Below are positions 1-11,044 of a stretch of 64,000 bases of DNA, piece after piece. The notes under the pieces are model-generated. The model worked only from the letters and a program-made list of their open reading frames with translations. It did no database searches and was not told the DNA's origin. The translations under genes and the position numbers were made by a program. How positions within the stretch are numbered: the stretch's first letter is position 1; the number at the start of each line of letters is the position of its first letter. This DNA comes from Fasciola hepatica (lineage: Eukaryota; Platyhelminthes; Trematoda; Plagiorchiida; Fasciolidae): positions 7,688,001 to 7,752,000 of the forward strand of contig CANUEZ040000191.1 in assembly GCA_948099385.1 (NCBI GenBank). Reading direction: 5' to 3'.

Positions 1-42
1 GGGTGAACGAATGTCAGTCGAACACCCAAACCACAAGGCTAT

Positions 43-52
43 CCCATATGGG
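43..52. other. CCCATATGGG palindrome in the monomer
   Basis: Ten-base perfect palindrome containing an NdeI-type CATATG core, present at this phase in many monomers. It is one of the most variable points of the unit: CCGATATGGG, CCGATATGTG, CCCATATGTG, CCTATATGTG and CACATATGGG also occur. The GTG versions are followed by TCCGAACGATTTG instead of TCTCAACGCTTTG, so the box and the next 15 bases behave as a linked variant. It resembles a CArG box but has C and G inside the core, so I do not call it a MADS/SRF site. Function unknown. Confidence 0.6.
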
Positions 53-107
53 TCTCAACGCTTTGTTCAACATATACACTACATGATATAGCACAATTCC
101 CAAATTA

Positions 108-131
108 GCTTCGGCTTTCGCTTTCGCTTTG
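108..131. repeat. GCTTTC hexamer micro-repeat inside the monomer
   Basis: About four tandem copies of GCTTTC-like hexamers (GCTTCG, GCTTTC, GCTTTC, GCTTTG). One additional hexamer gives the 428, 429 and 431-bp monomers M3, M6, M10, M18, M24 and M26, all before position 11045. Sequence variants include GGCTTTGGCTTTGGCTTTC in M75, M79 and M83, a one-base loss giving CGCTTAGCTTTG in M69, M73 and M77, and CCTCCGCATTAGC in M123. Length change by replication slippage is the simple explanation. Confidence 0.8.
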
Positions 132-138
132 AACGGTA
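122..138 (+). promoter_or_regulatory. CENP-B-box-like 17-bp motif (candidate)
   Basis: The motif reads TTTCGCTTTGAACGGTA. Against the canonical mammalian CENP-B box YTTCGTTGGAARCGGGA it matches 12 of 17 bases. Of the nine essential positions (TTCG, A at 10, CGGG) it matches seven; it has G instead of A at position 10 and T instead of G at position 16. By eye, well over two thirds of the monomers keep it. Known losses include GAACTGT in about 20 units (for example M14, M35, M40, M97, M99, M109, M113), GATCGGT in M13, M94, M96 and M98, TTTGCTTTG in M142, M148 and M151, and CTGTGAACGG in M138 and M144. Binding by a CENP-B or other pogo-derived protein is inference only. The overlap with the hexamer tract means half of the match could be chance. 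Confidence 0.35.
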
Positions 139-270
139 ACAACCAAATTCTCGCACACCGATCCAATCCCATGTTCCATCACTTCTCTATTTATGGGCCT
201 AAGTAAAACCAACGCATTCCCTTATGAACAATCCACACAGATTGCTCATACAATGCAATAGAGCAGTAGC

Positions 271-325
271 AGAGTAGATTTGTATAATATGATTCTCCAT
301 GCAGCTTGAACACTGAACTGACCAT
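271..325. other. Two-haplotype variable block of the monomer
   Basis: In M1 the block carries TATAATATG followed by TTGAACACTGAACTG. About 37 of the 151 monomers instead carry TCTGATGTG, usually preceded by AGATTTGATTTG and followed by TTAACCACGGAAATG. Mosaic units also exist. M3, M6, M30, M36, M47, M51 and M55 have TCTGATGTG with GAACACTGAAC. M69 and M136 have TATAATATG with AACCACGG. The mosaics imply short-tract gene conversion or crossover within this block. Confidence 0.7.
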
Positions 326-342
326 TGAAAATGATGGAAGCA

Positions 343-354
343 CTGTACAGCTGT
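343..354. other. Overlapping palindromes CTGTACAG and ACAGCTGT
   Basis: The sequence CTGTACAGCTGT contains two overlapping 8-bp palindromes, CTGTACAG at 343-350 and ACAGCTGT at 347-354, including a PvuII-type CAGCTG. The common alternative CTGTATAGCTGT (C to T) destroys both, and it mostly accompanies the TCTGATGTG haplotype. Most monomers carry the intact form. It may help form cruciform-like structure or be incidental. Confidence 0.6.
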
Positions 355-3300
355 TTGATCCGCTAAGGGAATCATGAGCATTGCACATCCACAGAACCCA
401 TACGGAGACACGAACAAGGGTTGGGGTGAACGAATGTCAGTCGAACACCCAAACCACAAGGCTATCCCATATGGGTCTCAACGTTTTGTTCAACATATAC
501 AACACATGATATAGCACAATCCCCAAATTGGCTTCGGCTTTCGCTTTCGCTTTGAACGGTTACAACCAAATTCTCGCACACCGATCCAATCCTATGTTCC
601 ATCACTTCTCTATTTATGGGCCTAAGTAAAACCAAGGCATTCCCTTATGAACAATCCACACAGATTGCTCATACAATGCAATAGAGCAGTAGCAGAGTAG
701 ATTTGTATAATATGATTCTCCATGCAGCTTGACCACTGAACAGACCATTGAAAATGATGGAAGCACTGTACAGCTGTTTGATCCGCTAAGGGAATCATGA
801 GCATTGCACATGGACAGAGCCCACACGGGGACACGAACAAGGGTTGGGGTGAAAGATTGTCAGTCGAACACCCAAACCACAAGGCTATCCCATATGGGTC
901 TCAACGCTTTGTTCAACATATACAATACATGATATAGCACAATCCCCAAATTGGCTTCGGCTTTCGCTTTCGCTTTCGCTTTGAACGGTAACAACCAAAT
1001 TCTCGCACACCGATCCAATCCTATGTTCCATCACTTCTCTATTTATGGGCCTAAGTAAAACCAAGGCATTCCCTTATGAACAATCCACACAGATTGCTCA
1101 TACAATGCAATAGAGCAGTAGCAGAGTAGATATGTCTGATGTGATTCTCCATGCAGCTTGAACACTGAACTGACCATTGAAAATGATGGAAGCACTGTAC
1201 AGCTGTTTGATCCGCTAAGGGAATCATGAGCATTGCACATGGACAGAGCCCACTCGGGGACACGAACAAGGGTTGGGGTGAACGAATGTCAGTCGAACAC
1301 CCAAACCACAAGGCTATCCCATATGGGTCTCAACGCTTTGTTCAACATATACATTACATGATATAGCACAATCCCCAAATTGGCTTCTGCTTTCGCATTG
1401 GCTTTGAACGGTAACAATAAAATTCTCGCACACCGATCCAATCCTATGTTCCATCACTTCTCTATTTATGGGCCTAAGTAAAACCAACGCATTCCCTTAT
1501 GAACAATCCACACAGATTGCTCATACAATGCAATAGAGCAGTAGCAGAGTAGATTTGTATAATATGATTCTCCATGCAGCTTGAACACTGAACTGACCAT
1601 TGAAAATGATGGAAGCACTGTACAGCTGTTTGATCCGCTAAGGGAATCATGAGCATTGCACATCCACAGAACCCATACGGAGACACGAACAAGGGTTGGG
1701 GTGAACGAATGTCAGTCGAACACCCAAACCACAAGGCTATCCCATATGGGTCTCAACGTTTTGTTCAACATATACAACACATGATATAGCACAATCCCCA
1801 AATTGGCTTCGGCTTTCGCTTTCGCTTTGAACGGTTACAACCAAATTCTCGCACACCGATCCAATCCTATGTTCCATCACTTCTCTATTTATGGGCCTAA
1901 GTAAAACCAAGGCATTCCCTTATGAACAATCCCCACACAGATTGCTCATACAATGCAATAGAGCAGTAGCAGAGTAGATTTGTATAATATGATTCTCCAT
2001 GCAGCTTGAACACTGAACAGACCATTGAAAATGATGGAAGCACTGTACAGCTGTTTGATCCGCTAAGGGAATCATGAGCATTGCACATGGACAGAGCCCA
2101 CACGGGGACACGAACAAGGGTTGGGGTGAACGATTGTCAGTCGAACACCCAAACCACAAGGCTATCCCATATGGGTCTCAACGCTTTGTTCAACATATAC
2201 AATACATGATATAGCACAATCCCCAAATTGGCTTCGGCTTTCGCTTTCGCTTTGGCTTTGAACGGTAACAACCAAATTCTCGCACACCGATCCAATCCTA
2301 TGTTCCATCACTTCTCTATTTATGGGCCTAAGTAAAACCAAGGCATTCCCTTATGAACAATCCACACAGATTGCTCATACAATGCAATAGAGCAGTAGCA
2401 GAGTAGATATGTCTGATGTGATTCTCCATGCAGCTTGAACACTGAATAGACCATTGAAAATGATGGAAGCACTGTACAGCTGTTTGATCCGCTAAGGGAA
2501 TCATGAGCATTGCACATGGACAGAGCCCACTCGGGGACACGAACAAGGGTTGGGGTGAACGAATGTCAGTCGAACACCCAAACCACAAGGCTATCCCATA
2601 TGGGTCTCAACGCTTTGTTCAACATATACATTACATGATATAGCACAATCCCCAAATTGGCTTCTGCTTTCGCATTGGCTTTGAACGGTAACAATAAAAT
2701 TCTCGCACACCGATCCAATCCTATTTTCCATCACTTCTCTATTTATGGGCCTAAGTAAAACCAACGCATTCCCTTATGAACAATCCACACAGATTGCTCA
2801 TACAATGCAATAGAGCAGTAGCAGAGTAGATTTGTACAATATGATTCTCCATGCAGCTTGAACACTGAACTGACCATTGAAAATGATGGAAGCACTGTAC
2901 AGCTGTTTGATCCGCTAAGGGAATCATGAGCATTGCACATCCACAGAACCCATACGGAGACACGAACAAGGGTTGGGGTGAACGAATGTCAGTCGAACAC
3001 CCAAACCACAAGGCTATCCCATATGGGTCTCAACGTTTTGTTCAACATATACAACACATGATATAGCACAATCCCCAAATTGGCTTCGGCTTTCGCTTTC
3101 GCTTTGAACGGTTACAACCAAATTCTCGCACACCGATCCAATCCTATGTTCCATCACTTCTCTATTTATGGGCCTAAGTAAAACCAAGGCATTCCCTTAT
3201 GAACAATCCACACAGATTGCTCATACAATGCAACAGAGCAGTAGCAGATTTGATTTGTATAATATGATTCTCCATGCAGCTTGACCACGGAACTGAACAT

Positions 3301-3398
3301 TGAAAATGATGGAAGCACTGCATAGCTGTTTGATCCGCTAAGGGAATCATGAGCATTGCACATGGACAGAGCCCACTCGGAGACACGAACAAGGGTTG

Positions 3399-6300
3399 GG
3401 GTGAACGAATGTCAGTCGAACACCCAAACCACAAGGCTATCCCATATGGGTCTCAACGCTTTGTTCAACATATACAACACATGATATAGCACAATCCCCA
3501 AATTGGCTTCGGCTTTCGCTTTCGCTTTGAACGGTAACAACCAAATTCTCGCACACCGATCCAATCCTACGTTCCATCACTTCTCTATTTATGGGCCTTA
3601 GTAAAACCAAGGCATTCCCTTATGAACAATCCACACAGATTGCTCATACAATGCAATAGAGCAGTAGCAGAGTAGATTTGTATAATATGATTCTCCATGC
3701 AGCTTGAACACTGAACTGACCATTGAAAATTATGGAAGCACTGTACAGCTGTTTGATCCGCTAAGGGAATCATGAGCATTGCACATGGACAGAGCCCACA
3801 CGGGGACACGAACAAGGGTTGGGGTGAACGATTGTCAGTCGAACACCCAAACCACAAGGCTATCCCATATGGGTCTCAACGCTTTGTTCAACATATACAA
3901 TACATGATATAGCACAATCCCCAAATTGGCTTCGGCTTTCGCTTTCGCTTTCGCTTTGAACGGTAACAACCAAATTCTCGCACACCGATCCAATCCTATG
4001 TTCCATCACTTCTCTATTTATGGGCCTAAGTAAAACCAAGGCATTCCCTTATGAACAATCCCCACACAGATTGCTCATACAATGCAATAGAGCAGTAGCA
4101 GAGTAGATTTGTATAATATGATTCTCCATGCAGCTTGAACACTGAACTGACCATTGAAAATGATGGAAGCACTGTACAGCTGTTTGATCCGCTAAGGGAA
4201 TCATGAGCATTGCACATGGACAGAGCCCACTCGGGGACACGAACAAGGGTTGGGGTGAACGAATGTCAGTCGAACACCCAAACCACAAGGCTATCCGATA
4301 TGGGTCTCAACGCTTTGTTCAACATATACAATACATGATATAGCACAATCCCCAAATTGGCTTTGGCTTTGGCTTTCGCTTTGAACGGTAACAACGAAAT
4401 TCTCGCATACCGATCCAATCCTATGTTCCATCACTTCTCTATTTATGGGCGTAAGTAAAACCAAGGCATTCCCTTATGAACAATCCCCACACAGATTGCT
4501 CATACAATGCAATAGAGCAGTAGCAGAGTAGATTTGTATAATATGATTCTCCATGCAGCTTGAACACTGAACTGACCATTGAAAATTATGGAAGCACTGT
4601 ACAGCTGTTTGATCCACTAAGGGAATCATGAGCATTGCACATGGACAGAGCCCACACGGGGACACGAACAAGGGTTGGGGTGAACGAATGTCAGTCGAAC
4701 ACCCAAACCACAAGGCTATCCCATATGGGTCTCAACGCTTTACTCAACATATACACTACATGATATAGCACAATCCCCAAATTGGCTTCGGCTTTCGCTT
4801 TCGCTTTGAACGGTAACAACCGAATTCTCGCACACCGATCAAATCCTATGTTCCATCACTTCTCTATTTATGGACCTAAATAAAGCCAAGGCATTCCCTT
4901 ATGAACAATCCACACAGATTGCTCATACAATGCAATAGAGCAGTAGCAAAGTAGATTTGTATAATATGATTCTCCATGCAACTTGAACACTGAACTGACC
5001 ATTGAAAATGATGGAAGCACTGTACAGCTGTTTGATCCGCTAAGGGAATCATGAGCATTGCACATGGACAGAGCCCACTCGGAGACACGAACAAGGGTTG
5101 GGGTGAACGAATGTCAGTCGAACACCCAAACCACAAGGCTATCCCATATGGGTCTCAACGCTTTGTTCAACATATACACTACATGATATAGCACAATCCC
5201 CAAATTGGCTTCGGCTTTCGCTTTCGCTTTGATCGGTAACAACCAAATTCTCGCACACCGATCCAATCCTATGTTCCATCACTTCTCTATTTATGGGCCT
5301 AAGTAAAACCAACGCATTCCCTTATGAACAATCCACACAGATTGCTCATACAATGCAATAGAGCAGTAGCAGATTTGATTTGTCTGATGTGATTCTCCAT
5401 GCAGCTTGACCACGGATTTGACCATTGCAAATTATGGAAGCACTGTACAGCTGTTTGATCCGCTAAGGGAATCATGAGCATTGCACATGGACAGAGCCCA
5501 CTCGGAGACACGAACAAGGGTTGGGGTGAACGAATGTCAGTCGAACACCCAAACCACAAGGCTATCCCATATGGGTCTCAACGCTTTGTTCAACATATAC
5601 ACTACATGATATAGCACAATCCCCAAATTGGCTTCTGCTTTCGCTTTCGCTTTGAACTGTAACAACCAAATTCTCGCACACCGATCCAATCCTATGTTCC
5701 ATCACTTCTCTATTTATGGGCCTAAGTAAAACCAAGGCATTCCCTTATGAACAATCCACACAGATTGCTCATACAATGCAATAGAGCAGTAGCAGAGTAG
5801 ATTTGTATAATATGATTCTCCATGCAGCTTGAACACTGAACTGACCATTGAAAATTATGGAAGCACTGTACAGCTGTTTGATCCACTAAGGGAATCATGA
5901 GTATTGCACATGGACAGAGCCCACACGGGGACACGAACAAGGGTTGGGGTGAACGATGGTCAGTCGATCACCCAAACCACAAGGCTATCCGAAATGGGTC
6001 TGAAAGCTTTGTTCAACATATACAACACATGATATAGCACAATCCCCAAATTGGCTTCGGCTTTCGCTTTCGCTTTGAACGGTAACAACCAAATTCTCGC
6101 ACACCGATCCAATCCTATGTTCCATCACTTCTCTATTTATGGGCCTAAGTAAAACCAAGGCATTCCCTTATGAACAATCCACACAGATTGCTCATACAAT
6201 GCAATAGAGCAGTAGCAGAGTAGATTTGTATAATATGATTCTCCATGCAGCTAGAACACTGAACTGACCATTGAAAATTATGGAAGCACTGTACAGCTGT

Positions 6301-9300
6301 TTGATCCGCTAAGGGAATCATGAGCATTGCACATGGCTAGAGCCCACTCGGAGACACGAACAAGGGTTGGGGTGAACGAATGTCAGTCGAACACACAAAC
6401 CACAAGGCTGTCCCATATGAGTCTCAACGCTTTGTTCAACATATACAACACATGATATAGCACAATCCCAAATTGGCTTCGGCTTTCGCGTTCGCTTTGA
6501 ACTGTAACAACCAAATTCTCGCACACCGATCCAATCCTATGTTCCATCACTTCTCTATTTATGGGCCTAAGTAAAACCAAGGCATTCCCTTATGAACAAT
6601 CCACACAGATTGCTCATACAATGCAATAGAGCAGTAGCAGAGTAGATTTGTATAATATGATTCTCCATGCAGCTTGAACACTGAACTGACCATTGAAAAT
6701 GATGGAAGCACTGTACAGCTGTTTGATCCACTAAGGGAATCATGAGTATTGCACATGGACAGAGCCCACTCGGAGACACGAACAAGGGTTCGGGTGAACG
6801 ATTGTCAGTCGAACACCCAAACCACAAGGCTATCCGATATGTGTCCGAAGGATATGTTCAACATATACAACACATGATATAGCACAATCCCCAAATTGGC
6901 TTCGGCTTTCGCTTTCGCTTTGAACGGTAACAACCAAATTCTCGCACACCGATCCAATCCTATGTTCCATCACTTCTCTATTTATGGGCCTAAGTAAAAC
7001 CAAGGCATTCCCTTATGAACAGTCCACACAGATTGCTCATACAATGCAATAGAGCAGTAGCAGAGTAGATTTGTATAATATGATTCTCCATGCAGCTTGA
7101 ACACTGAACTGACCATTGAAAATTATGGAAGCATTGTACAGCTGTTTGATCCGCTAAGGGAATCATGAGCATTGCACATGGACAGAGCCCACACGGAGAC
7201 ACGAACAAGGGTTGGGGTGAACGAATGTCAGTCGAACACCCAAACCACAAGGCTATCCGATATGAGTCTGAACGCTTTAGTCAACATATACAATACATGA
7301 TATAGCACAATCCCAAAATTGGCTTCGGCTTTCGCTTTCGCTTTCGCTTTGAACGGTAACAACCAAATTCTCGCACACCGATCCAATCCTATGTTCCATC
7401 ACTTCTCTATTTATGGGCCTAAGTAAAACCAAGGCATTCCCTTATGAACAATCCCCACACAGTTTGCTCATACAATGCAATAGAGCAGTAGCAGAGTAGA
7501 TTTGTATAATATGATTCTCCATGCAGCTTGAACACTGAACTGACCATTGAAAATGATGGAAGCACTGCATAGCTGTTTGATCCGCTAAGGGAATCATGAG
7601 TATTGCACATGGACAGAGCCCACACGGGGACACGAACAAGGGTTGGGGTGAACGAATGTCAGTCGAACACCCAAACCACAAGGCTATCCGATATGTGTCC
7701 GAAAGATTTGTTCAACATATACAATACATGATATAGCACAATCCCCAAATTGGCTTCGGCTTTCGCTTTCGCTTTGAACGGTAACAACCAAATTCTCGCA
7801 CACCGATCCAATCCTATGTTCCATCACTTCTCTATTTATGGGCGTAAGTAAAACCAAGGCATTCCCTTATGAACAATCCACACAGATTGCTCATACAATG
7901 CAATAGAGCAGTAGCAGAGTAGATTTGTATAATATGATTCTCCATGCAGCTTGAACACTGAACTGACCATTGAAAATGATGGAAGCACTGTACAGCTGTT
8001 TGATCCGCTAAGGGAATCATGAGCATTGCACATGGACAGAGCCCACACGGGGACACGAACAAGGGTTGGGGTGAACGAATGTCAGTCGAACACCCAAACC
8101 ACAAGGCTATCCGATATGGGTCTCAACGCTTTAGTCAACATATACACTACATGATATAGCACAATCCCCAAATTTGCTTCGGCTTTCGCTTTCGCTTTGA
8201 ACGGTAAAAACCAAATTCTCGCACACCGATCCAATCCTATGTTCCATCACTTCTCTATTTATGGGCCTAATTAAAACCAAGGCATTCCCTTATGAACAAT
8301 CCCCACACAGATTGCTCATACAATGCAATAGAGCAGTAGCAGAGTAGATTTGTATAATATGATTCTCCATGCAGCTTGAACACTGAACTGACCATTGAAA
8401 ATTATGGAAGCACTGTACAGCTGTTTGATCCGCTAAGGGAATCATGAGCATTGCACATGGACAGAGCCCACACGGGGACACGAACAAGGGTTGGGGTGAA
8501 CGAATGTCAGTCGAACACCCAAACCACAAGGCTATCCCATATGGGTCTCAACGCTTTGTTCAACATATACAACACATGATATAGCACAATCCCCAAATTG
8601 GCTTCGGCTTTCGCTTTCGCTTTGAACGGTAACAACCAAATTCTCGCACACCGATCCAATCCTATGTTCCATCACTTCTCTATTTATGGGCCTAAGTAAA
8701 ACCAAGGCATTCCCTTATGAACAATCCCCACACAGATTGCTCATACAATGCAATAGAGCAGTAGCAGAGTAGATTTGTATAATATGATTCTCCATGCAGC
8801 TTGATTACTGAACTGACCATTGACAATGATGGAAGCACTGTACAGCTGTTTGATCCGCTAAGGGAATCATGAGCATTGCACATGGACAGAGCCCACTCGG
8901 AGACACGAACAAGGGTTGGGGTGAACGAATGTCAGTCGAACACCCAAACCACAAGGCTATCCCATATGGGTCTCAACGCTTTGTTCAACATATACACTAC
9001 ATGATATAGCACAATCCCCGAATTGGCTTCGGCTTTCGCTTTCGCTTTGAACGGTAACAACCAAATTCTCGCACACCGATCCAATCCTATGTTCCATCAC
9101 TTCTCTATTTATGGGCCTAAGTAAAACCAAGGCATTCCCTTATGAACAATCCACACAGATTGCTCATACAATGCAATAGAGCAGTGGCAGAATTGAATTG
9201 TCTGATGTGATTCTCCATGCAGCTTAACCACGGAAATGACCTTTGAAAATTATGGAAGCACTGTATAGCTGTTTGATCCGCTAAGGGAATCATGAGCATT

Positions 9301-11044
9301 GCACATGGACAGTGCCCATACGGGGACACGAACAAGGGTTGGGGTGAACGAATGTCAGTCGAACACCCAAACCACAAGGCTATCCCATATGGGTCTCAAC
9401 GCTTGTTCAACATATACAACACATGATATAGCACAATCCCCAAATTGGCTTCGGCTTTCGCTTTCGCTTTGAACGGTAACAACCAAATTCTCGCACACCG
9501 ATCCAATCCTATGTTCCATCACTTCTCTATTTATGGGCCTAAGTAAAACCAAAGCATTCCCTTATGAACAATCCACACAGATTGCTCATACAATGCAATA
9601 GAGCAGTAGCAGAGTAAATTAGTCTGATGTGATTCTCCATGCAGCTTGAACACTGAACAGACCATTGAAATTATGGAAGCACTGTACAGCTGTTTGATCC
9701 GCTAAGGGAATCATGAGCATTGCACATGGACAGAGCCCACGCGGAGACACGAACAAGGGTTGGGGTGAACGAATGTCACACGAACACCCAAACCACAAGG
9801 CTATCCGATATGGGTCTCAACGCTTTGTTCAACATATACAATACATGATATAGCACAATCCCCAAATTGGCTTCGGCTTTCGCTTTCGCTTTCGCTTTGA
9901 ACGGTAACAACCAAATTCTCGCACACCGATCCAATCCTATGTTCCATCACTTCTCTATTTATGGGCCTAAGTAAAACCAACGCATTCCCTTATGAACAAT
10001 CCACACAGATTGCTCATACAATGCAACAGAGCAGTAGCAGAGTAGATTTGTCTGATGTGATTCTCCATGCAGCTTAACCACGGAAATGACCATTGAAATT
10101 ATGGAAGCACTGTACAGCTGTTTGATCCGCTAAGGGAATCATGAGCATTGCACATGGACAGAGCCCACACGGGGACACGAACAAGGGTTGGGGTGAACGA
10201 ATGTCAGTCGAACACCCAAAACAACAGGGCTATTCCATATGGGTCTCAACGCTTTGTTCAACATATACAACACATGATATAGCACAATCCCCAAATTGGA
10301 TTCGGCTTTCGCTTTCGCTTTGAACGGTAACAACCAAATTCTCGCACACCGATCCAATCCCATGTTCCATCACTTCTCTATTTATGGGCCTAAGTAAAAC
10401 CAAGGCATTCCCTTATGAACAATCCACACAGATTGCTCATACAATGCAATAGAGCAGTAGCAGAGTAGATTTGTATAATATGATTCTCCATGCAGCTTGA
10501 ACACTGAACTGACCATTGAAATTATGGAAGCACTGTACAGCTGTTTGATCCGCTAAGGGAATCATGAGCATTGCACATGGACAGAGCCCACACGGGGACA
10601 CGAACAAGGGTTGGGGTGAACGAATGTCAGTCGAACACCCAAACCACAAGGCTATCCGATATGTGTCCGAAAGATTTGTTCAACATATACAACACATGAT
10701 ATAGCACAATCCCCAAATTGGCTTCGGCTTTCGCTTTCGCTTTCGCTTTGAACGGTAACAACCAAATTCTCGCACACCGATCCAATCCTATGTTCCATCA
10801 CTTCTCTATTTATGGGCCTAAGTAAAACCAAGGCATTCCCTTATGAACAATCCCCACACCGATTGCTCATACAATGCAATAGAGCAGTAGCAGAGTAGAT
10901 TTGTATAATATGATTCTCCATGCAGCTTGAACACTGAACTGACCATTGAAAATGATGGAAGCACTGTACAGCTGTTTGATCCGCTAAGGGAATCATGAGC
11001 ATTGCACATGGACAGAGCCCACACGGGGACACGAACAAGGGTTG
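3399..11044. repeat. Monomers M9-M26, no clear higher-order period, length-variable
   Basis: Starts are 3399, 3822 (431), 4253 (425), 4678, 5101, 5524, 5947, 6370 (422), 6792, 7215 (431), 7646, 8069 (425), 8494 (425), 8919, 9342 (421), 9763 (428), 10191 and 10614 (431); unmarked units are 423 bp. The region holds four of the six hexamer-expanded units and six of the units with a two-base CC insertion near unit position 234. M25 is 423 bp only because a one-base gain (CCCAAAACAACAGGGC) offsets a one-base loss. I could not find a consistent multi-monomer period here. Only scattered pairs share variants, such as M19 and M26 with GATATGTGTCCGAAAG. Confidence 0.8.

Larger units (their letters stand above)
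1..423. repeat. Reference monomer M1, with internal layout
   Basis: This unit fixes the numbering used in the other entries. Bases 1-42 are a conserved leader. Bases 43-67 hold a palindromic CATATG box followed by a variable stretch. Bases 68-107 are A+T-rich. Bases 108-131 are a GCTTTC hexamer tract, and 122-138 a CENP-B-box-like motif overlapping its end. Bases 136-260 are the most uniform part of the unit. Bases 271-325 exist in two main haplotypes. Bases 343-354 are two overlapping 8-bp palindromes, and 387-406 are a variable box just before the end. M1 belongs to the first-block subtype whose 387-406 box reads CATCCACAGAACCCATACG; only M4 and M7 share it. The choice of phase is arbitrary. 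Confidence 0.9.
1..3398. repeat. Trimer higher-order repeat, M1-M8
   Basis: Monomer starts are 1, 424, 847 (429 bp), 1276, 1699 (425 bp), 2124 (429 bp), 2553 and 2976. M1, M4 and M7 share the private ending CATCCACAGAACCCATACG. M2, M5 and M8 share AACGTTTTGTTC. M3 and M6 share the extra hexamer, TCTGATGTG and CACTCGGGG. Copy 1 is 1275 bp, and copy 2 is 1277 bp because M5 gained two bases. Copy 3 is M7 plus roughly the first 250 bases of M8, after which M8 (from about 3231, CAACAGAGC) departs to another subtype. Confidence 0.88.

Noticed and set aside
15..27. tRNA-like B box on the minus strand (GTTCGACTG)
   Set aside because: It is a partial match only. No A box lies at a suitable distance upstream and no poly-A or SINE structure follows.
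280..290. TATAATAT as a promoter element
   Set aside because: It lies in an A+T-rich variable block of a satellite. It is replaced by TCTGATGTG in about a quarter of units, and no gene follows.
191..388. 65 to 70-codon ATG-initiated minus-strand ORF in a second frame
   Set aside because: It overlaps the other frame throughout and changes length with the CC insertion. No signal, domain or expression context is visible.
416..426. AGGGTTGGGG as telomere-like repeat or G-quadruplex
   Set aside because: There are only two G runs per 423 bp, not tandem. Four runs within a short distance would be needed.
199..459. 86-codon minus-strand ORF, repeated at each monomer, as a protein gene family
   Set aside because: It starts with TTG and has its first in-frame ATG about 25 codons in. 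It spans the monomer junction, is broken by frequent +2 and -1 indels in other units, and has no recognisable domain. It is explained by repetition of a satellite unit.
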